In this document: positions 59,424-64,000 of the stretch, piece after piece
Numbering within the stretch: the first letter of the stretch is position 1
Layout of the letters: every line of letters starts with the position of its first letter
NCBI GenBank assembly: GCA_001972305.1
Contig: BDDD01005167.1
Coordinates: 1-64,000 of the forward strand
Direction: 5' to 3'
Length of the DNA stretch: 64,000 nt
Source: Cephalotus follicularis
Taxonomy: Eukaryota; Streptophyta; Magnoliopsida; Oxalidales; Cephalotaceae
The notes under the pieces: model-generated
Told to the model about the DNA's origin: nothing
The model's database searches: none
The model's input: only the letters and a program-made list of their open reading frames with translations
Program-made: the position numbers and the translations under genes

Positions 59424-61310
59424 TGTCACACCCCGCTTGCATTAACAACATACAACATGGCAATTTAACAGATATCCAGCTTATACAGAGAACGATAAAA
59501 TTTAAAACTTTTAAACAGACATCATCTTGCGGAAGCATTTATATATAAGCTGAAAGCAAACGGAACCATGCGTCCCATACCACATGATCCCCACAACATC
59601 CACGGTAAAACATGTTAAAAAGCCCACAAGCGGAGCATGATCCAAAGTTGATACAACAACAATAGCAAAACATTAGTACATAAACCAAAGTACAACATGT
59701 TCGCTACAAAGCTTTACAAAACTTAAAGCAGAAAACTCCGTCACATCACTGTCCGATACGGCCATGCTTGGTGATATCCAAAACGCGGCATCAATCAGCA
59801 ACAGTAGGGGGTTAGCCTTTGTCCTCACTCGGCCAAAGTCATATAAGCAACACAATATCAATAAAACCAAGTATGAAAGCAGTATGATGCAGTACATACT
59901 ATATCTCGATGCATATATATAAATATAGATATGCATATGCCAAAACACAATGTCACGATATCACCGAAACCACGGTGTCACAATATCACAATAATCACGA
60001 TGCACGGTCTCAAACAAGTCCAAAGGACTACACAATACACGGTTCACGGTACACGGTAGGTACGAAGAGCGTCGCCAACTCCTGGCCCCGACGTCGTACA
60101 TCCCGACATCGGCCCCGTCTCCGGACGGCACGAAGCAGGTCACGATACAGTAAGTCACCCAGCCAACTCCTGGCCCCTGAGTCGACCAGACCACTAGTCA
60201 TCGCTGGCATCTCCGCCACGCAACTAGTACGGCCACAATCAAAATCACAATCAGAAATCACAGTCAAGCTCAATCACAATCACAGTCATCTAGATGCTTA
60301 AAACAGTTTTCCAAGTAGTTTATAAAATAAAATACCTGAAACAAACTCATTTTCACAATATCACGGTTCACGGTTCTAGATATCACAAAACTCAGTTCAC
60401 GGTGTTTTTGGAAGCCATTTTCACGGTTCGAAAGTATATATTTCTCAAAACATATATTTCGTATAAAGTAATGATTTTTCATTAACTACAATGCACTTCC
60501 AGAAATATGTTATAACAATTCAAACTCAATGATCACGATATCCAAAGCAGTTTATAAAGCTTCACGAAGCAAAACATCACAATACACAATGCAGCTGCTA
60601 AAACAGCCACCAACACACACCCAACACAACCCAAAATGACATATTTATGCACATGCACGTTCCAAACTCACAATATAACATAAACATGCATTTTATTTCA
60701 TCAAAAACATTTACAATTGAAATTATGTTGAAAAAGTGACTTCCCCCTACCTTAGAACTCCAAGTTAGGAGTTGCAATCCACCTCTTTAAGCTTGAATCC
60801 GAAGCTCTTGCAACCCCAACACGATCAGCCACCTTCAACAAGCCAAAAATCCCACTGTCAAGCCTCCAAACTTTCGGTTTCAACACAAACTCCACAAAGC
60901 CACAACACACACACACACTTTCACTCTCAAACTCTCTTGAATCACAAGAAATGATGGAGAAAGAAGAGAGAAGCATGTGTTTTAAGGAGAGAAATCCCGG
61001 ACCCCCCTCTGCCAAAAGCCAAAAAATAACAAAACACTCTCCCATTTCTCATTTAAGGCAGAAACACGTGGGCTGTCTGGCGCATGGCAGTCGACTGCCT
61101 CGCTTGGCAGTCGGCTGTTTCTGCCGACACTCCCACCAGTCGGCTGCCTCCTCACGGCAGTCGGATGCCCCTGCACAAAAACACACAGCAACACACTTTC
61201 TTGCAACGTTTTCAACACGGGGAAGAGGGAAAACACGATTCTCATTAACACAAGGTGTAAAATTACATTGGAAAGCAAAATTACACATAAATGAAAATCC
61301 CGGGCGTTAA
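59424..61310 (-). repeat. LTR-like block J
   Basis: Left end TGTCACACCCCGC is LTR-like and resembles the reverse of D/K LTR ends. A TTAGCC/GGCCAA hairpin (59812-59836) and the following words place it in the D/K group. Right edge is uncertain, near CCCGGGCGTTA at about 61297-61307; no clear target duplication. A cluster of GGCAGTCG(A/G)CTG words lies at 61071-61172. No coding sequence; frames in 60752-61362 are composition effects. Confidence 0.6.
61071..61172. repeat. GGCAGTCGRCTGCC palindrome cluster in block J
   Basis: Four copies of a GGCAGTCGACTGCC-like palindrome at 20-35 base spacing: same CAGTCGACTG core as D, with a GC-rich flank. Confidence 0.8.
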
Positions 61311-61374
61311 CTAGCCTGATCTCAATTGGAATCAAAATCCAAGAAAAACCAGGCAGTTTCACTAAAACAAGGCT

Positions 61375-61735
61375 ATTGGCGTCAACACCATCCTTATTGT
61401 AACAGTCTACACAAGTTTGATAAGTGTGGAGCTAGTCCATCCCCAAGACAACATCGAAATCTCAGATCGGCAATACAATCAGATCAGTGAATAACTGAAC
61501 TGCAGCTGTCGTGATCTCACAGTCATTCAGTACGGTATCAATCAATATGCAGTTTCCAGTTGGAGGGCTTACCTCCAGCACATAAGGAAAACGAGAGGTC
61601 AAACAATGCAAGTTGCAAACAAAATAAGATGCAATGAATGAATGTGTAGCTCCTGGATCAATCAATATGCGAGCTTAAATACTTCGTATCTGGTATATCT
61701 TTTTTAGATAAGGTATAGACTCTACTTTTCATGAT
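61375..61735 (-). pseudogene. K protease remnant, minus strand
   Basis: Reads as the retropepsin-like part of a D-family element: I-D-P-G-A-T active-site motif near 61660-61645 and a conserved L-I-V-L-P-I segment near 61465-61485. Close to the protease regions of F (40245-40673) and D. It would cut the gag-pol polyprotein. Broken. Confidence 0.8.
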
Positions 61736-61920
61736 TCCGTTGCGTCGACGTGTCCACGTTTTCCTTTGCGTTGACGCGGTAAGGTACGAACCTTATGTGT
61801 CAACGATTTCCTTTCGGTGATCCATTTTGTTTCCTATAAGGACAATGATGTAAAGAATCAGGAAACAATTCACTTGATTGCCGAGGATAGTATCCCAGCG
61901 ATAGCTTATAATTTAATATA
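61736..61920 (-). other. K leader remnant
   Basis: Between protease remnant and primer-binding word. 61820-61920 is the reverse complement of D's leader (GTTTCCC, GATAGTATCCCAGCGATAGC in shared order with 24510-24600), so K belongs to the D family. Contains GTCGACGTG/GTTGACGCG words near 61743-61775. Confidence 0.65.
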
Positions 61921-61933
61921 AGCTCTTATACCA
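61921..61933 (-). other. Primer-binding site of element K
   Basis: On the minus strand TGGTATAAGAGCT, one main difference from TGGTATCAGAGC, lies directly inside the 5' LTR. Confidence 0.75.
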
Positions 61934-63449
61934 TGTTTTCACTCCTCGTTTTTCCATTAACAACATATATATGGTTATCAGTTAATAATGCAGCATTTAA
62001 CAATAATCCAAAATAATCAAAACTTAAACTTTGTGGAAGCATTCGATATACTAAATTATTTTAAATCTCCGCATGAAGCCCATACTACAAGCGTACAAGT
62101 ACAACACAGTTATATTTTACACATCAGAAATGTAAATATAACATAACTAAAGTATGAATTATTACAAATCAACATTAACAACCTTCAAATAAGAAGCCTC
62201 TGAGTATAGCTCCAGCAGTAGGTCCATAACACCTTCAGTTCAATCTGAAATTGTAGGGGGTTCGCCTTTGTCCTCACTCGGCTAAGTAAGAATTATGCAT
62301 GAATATGAAAATATATATGTAATCATGCATGACATATATGATTTTTGAAACAGTTTATATATATGCAAATATATACAAAAACATGCCAAGCGACTACAGT
62401 CAATCAGTTATCAAAGATACCGCACAAGGGTACAATCAATCAGTTGTTCGAAGAGCAGTAGAGGATGACACATGTTGCTAACTCCTAGCACAAACTACGC
62501 ACCACCTAACTACCACCATGCACTCCGATGATGGCAGAAAAGGTAAATAGTACTACCGATATTTAGCGGACAACTAACACTCAGGATCGGCATTGTCGAT
62601 AAATTTGGTGAGATCTCTAGCCAACTCCTTGCACATAGGTCCACCTCTGTAGTCAGTGATGGCTCCTATCACTCGACTAACTCAAACGAGTAATCACAGT
62701 TAATACAGTATATTACATATATAATGTAATAAAACAGTTGGCCTCTTTAGTAGAGAGAACAATAAAACAGTATCAGTGGTCCTCATATGGGAAAAAAATA
62801 GCACTAACACTTTCAGTAGGTTCTCGTACAGAACAAGATAACAGTAACAGTAGTTTGTGCATTTAGCACTCAGTTGTAACAGTAACAGTAAAATGTGCAT
62901 ATAGCATGCAGTTCTTGAAAACAGTAAACAGTAGTTTGTGCGTATAGCACTCAGTCTTTGAAAACAGTAAACAGTAGTACATTTCATAATATGCAATGCA
63001 TATAACATTAATTCAGTCCATTTCACGAATAGCAACAATAACAGTACATGTAAACTCACTGCATGGAATCAATCAGGGATATATAAGTCGCTTGATTCCT
63101 ATAAACTGATTGCACATGGCAGGGATTGACTATGGAAATCATCCCGTGTAAAAGCCAGTGTGATTACAGTGATTTGGTGTAAAACAGGCCTTGAAGCGTC
63201 GACTTTTCTGAATTAAGCATCGACTGTATCGTCCAAGGTGTCGATGGTCATCATAAAGCGTCAACAATTTCTACACTTAAGCATCGATGTAACTTTGCCT
63301 AAAATGTCAACATTTATGCCTTAAGCGTTGACGGTCCTAACCTAAGCGTCGACGCTTTATGGTGTTCAGGCAATTTCCAGAAGAACATCAAGAATAGAGC
63401 ATGCATATTTCACAATCAATCTATCTCAAAACATCATGCAATCATATAG
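61934..63449 (-). repeat. K 5' LTR (part), right side
   Basis: Starts TGTTTTCACTCC on the + strand. Matches 41810-42139 and 45245-46370 at about 92%. Carries the AACAGTAACAGTA words (62830-62980) and a GTCGAC cluster (63190-63355). LTR P enters at 63450 and the rest is outside the window. Confidence 0.8.
63190..63355. repeat. AAGCGTCGACGCTT cluster in K 5' LTR
   Basis: About eight copies of AAGCRTCRACN-type words, including the perfect 14-base palindrome AAGCGTCGACGCTT near 63340-63353. The left K LTR has the same cluster (46180-46275) with fewer copies. Confidence 0.8.
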
Positions 63450-64000
63450 TGTAACGCCCCGAATTTCATAAATAATTATTATGAAATTGGTGCGTGTACG
63501 ATCGTAATAAAATCGATAGAGGCCCGGAGTAATAAAAAGGCATTACGCATTTAAGTCGTAATTGTGTTAGCCAAAACGGCTAATAAAGCCTATTTTTAAT
63601 GCGCGGCAATAAAGCCCAAATGTTCGAAATATTATTACGATTATTTTGGTGGTTGTTCGAATAAATTATGTCGCGATTTGCGGAAAAATCGGGACCCAGA
63701 CCTTAGTAATTTACCAGTAAATACTAAAGAGAAAGCAATTTGCATAAAGGGAGGGAGAGAGAGACACGGGCGCATCACTCGCCCGTGCAAGAAAGAGGCA
63801 GTGGGCGCTCTGTGCGCCCGCGCCAGAGAGAGAGAGAGAGAGAGAGAGTGAGTGAGATTAGGAGAGAGAGCGACAGAGAGATCGGGAGAGGACGCCGAAG
63901 CAACTACCGGACCAGGAGAGCACGACGGTCAACCAAGGCACGCCACCGACCGGTAACCTCCTCCCCTTCCTTCTCGTTTCCCGACGCCGTTAGCGGCGCA
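63450..64000 (+). repeat. LTR P, start only
   Basis: Starts TGTAACGCCCCG after CATATAG. First 150 bases resemble the reverse of 53785-53935. Then a GGGCGC-containing, GA-rich leader-like part with an (AG)n run (63825-63849) and CCGGTAACCTCCTCC near 63948, also found in LTR L (near 55437). Runs off the window. Confidence 0.7.
63825..63849 (+). repeat. (AG)n microsatellite in LTR P
   Basis: Uninterrupted AG dinucleotides, about 12 units, within a wider GA-rich stretch (63750-63890). Confidence 0.95.

Larger units (their letters stand above)
41810..63449 (-). mobile_element. Element K: Ty3/Gypsy remnant, minus strand, extending past the window
   Basis: K's 3' LTR lies on the left (41810 to 53935, split by LTRs 42140-45244 and 46820-53165). 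A minus-strand polypurine tract is at 53936-53950 and a chromodomain-like end at about 53960-54090. Its interior is filled with other LTR blocks (L, J and flanking DNA); a protease remnant lies at about 61375-61735, the primer-binding word at 61921-61933 and the 5' LTR from 61934. Shared LTR stretches differ by about 8%. The 5' LTR is entered by P at 63450. Linking the left and right parts as one element is my inference from matching LTRs and order. Broken; most of pol is not seen. Confidence 0.6.

Noticed and set aside
60752-61362. Frames of 97-126 codons on the minus strand and 119 on the plus strand in block J
   Set aside because: Mutually overlapping, no domain; block J has LTR-like ends and the GTCGAC cluster.
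1-64000. tRNA, rRNA or snRNA genes
   Set aside because: Only short tRNA-complementary primer-binding words were seen; no cloverleaf or rRNA segment recognised by reading.

Overview
The window is plant nuclear DNA made almost wholly of nested, decayed LTR retrotransposons. This is typical of pericentromeric or other heterochromatic DNA in a plant with an enlarged genome. The evidence is several Ty3/Gypsy chromovirus-type (Tekay/Del-like) gag-pol remnants with chromodomain-like C-termini, one Ty1/Copia remnant, tRNA-iMet-type primer-binding sites, purine-rich polypurine tracts, and long LTRs that begin TGTAAYRCCC and end in its inverse. I see no convincing host gene, rRNA, tRNA, CRISPR array or bacterial-type operon. 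The species cannot be named from this sequence.

Layout, left to right. Positions 1-1084 are unassigned AT-rich DNA with a GTCGAC-motif cluster. Element A (Gypsy, + strand) runs from about 1085 to 12364. It is split by a solo LTR (2061-4166, target duplication CCGGA), a Copia element B (5905-10026, CACAT) and another solo LTR (10641-11887, GAACT). Just inside A's 3' LTR lies element F (Gypsy, - strand). F's own 3' LTR is split by element C (Gypsy, +, 12503-34833, CATTC/CATAC). C's 3' LTR is split by element D (Gypsy, +, 22036-34214, GTATG). D's chromodomain region is split by a 2.5-kb Copia-type solo LTR (28999-31498, CTATG). That is five insertion levels: A > F > C > D > solo LTR.

To the right, F's pol remnant (37087-40673, -) is followed by LTR fragments (40674-41809). 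Element K (-) then spans 41810 to beyond 63449. K's 3' LTR contains a 3.1-kb LTR (42140-45244) and a composite LTR I (46820-53165), which itself holds the 3.4-kb LTR H (49686-53068, CGACC). K's interior contains a 3.5-kb solo LTR L (55194-58650, ATTAC) and an LTR-like block J (59424 to about 61310). K's 5' LTR (61934-63449) is entered by LTR P, which runs off the window.

By eye, the LTR pairs differ by about 1 base in 37 in B (short comparison), 1 in 10-20 in D, 1 in 12 in K and 1 in 9-10 in C. This agrees with the order of nesting. All coding remnants carry several to many breaks and none looks active.

The less ordinary signals are in the LTRs rather than the coding parts. Unrelated LTR families, and one Copia leader, carry clusters of short palindromes built on a TCGA core, with a family-specific flank. 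Many LTRs carry a hairpin a few hundred bases before their 3' end; in several the hairpin arm overlaps a CTAAC-like branch-point word and is followed by a TTTCAG acceptor-like word. Short sequence islands are also shared between otherwise diverged LTRs.
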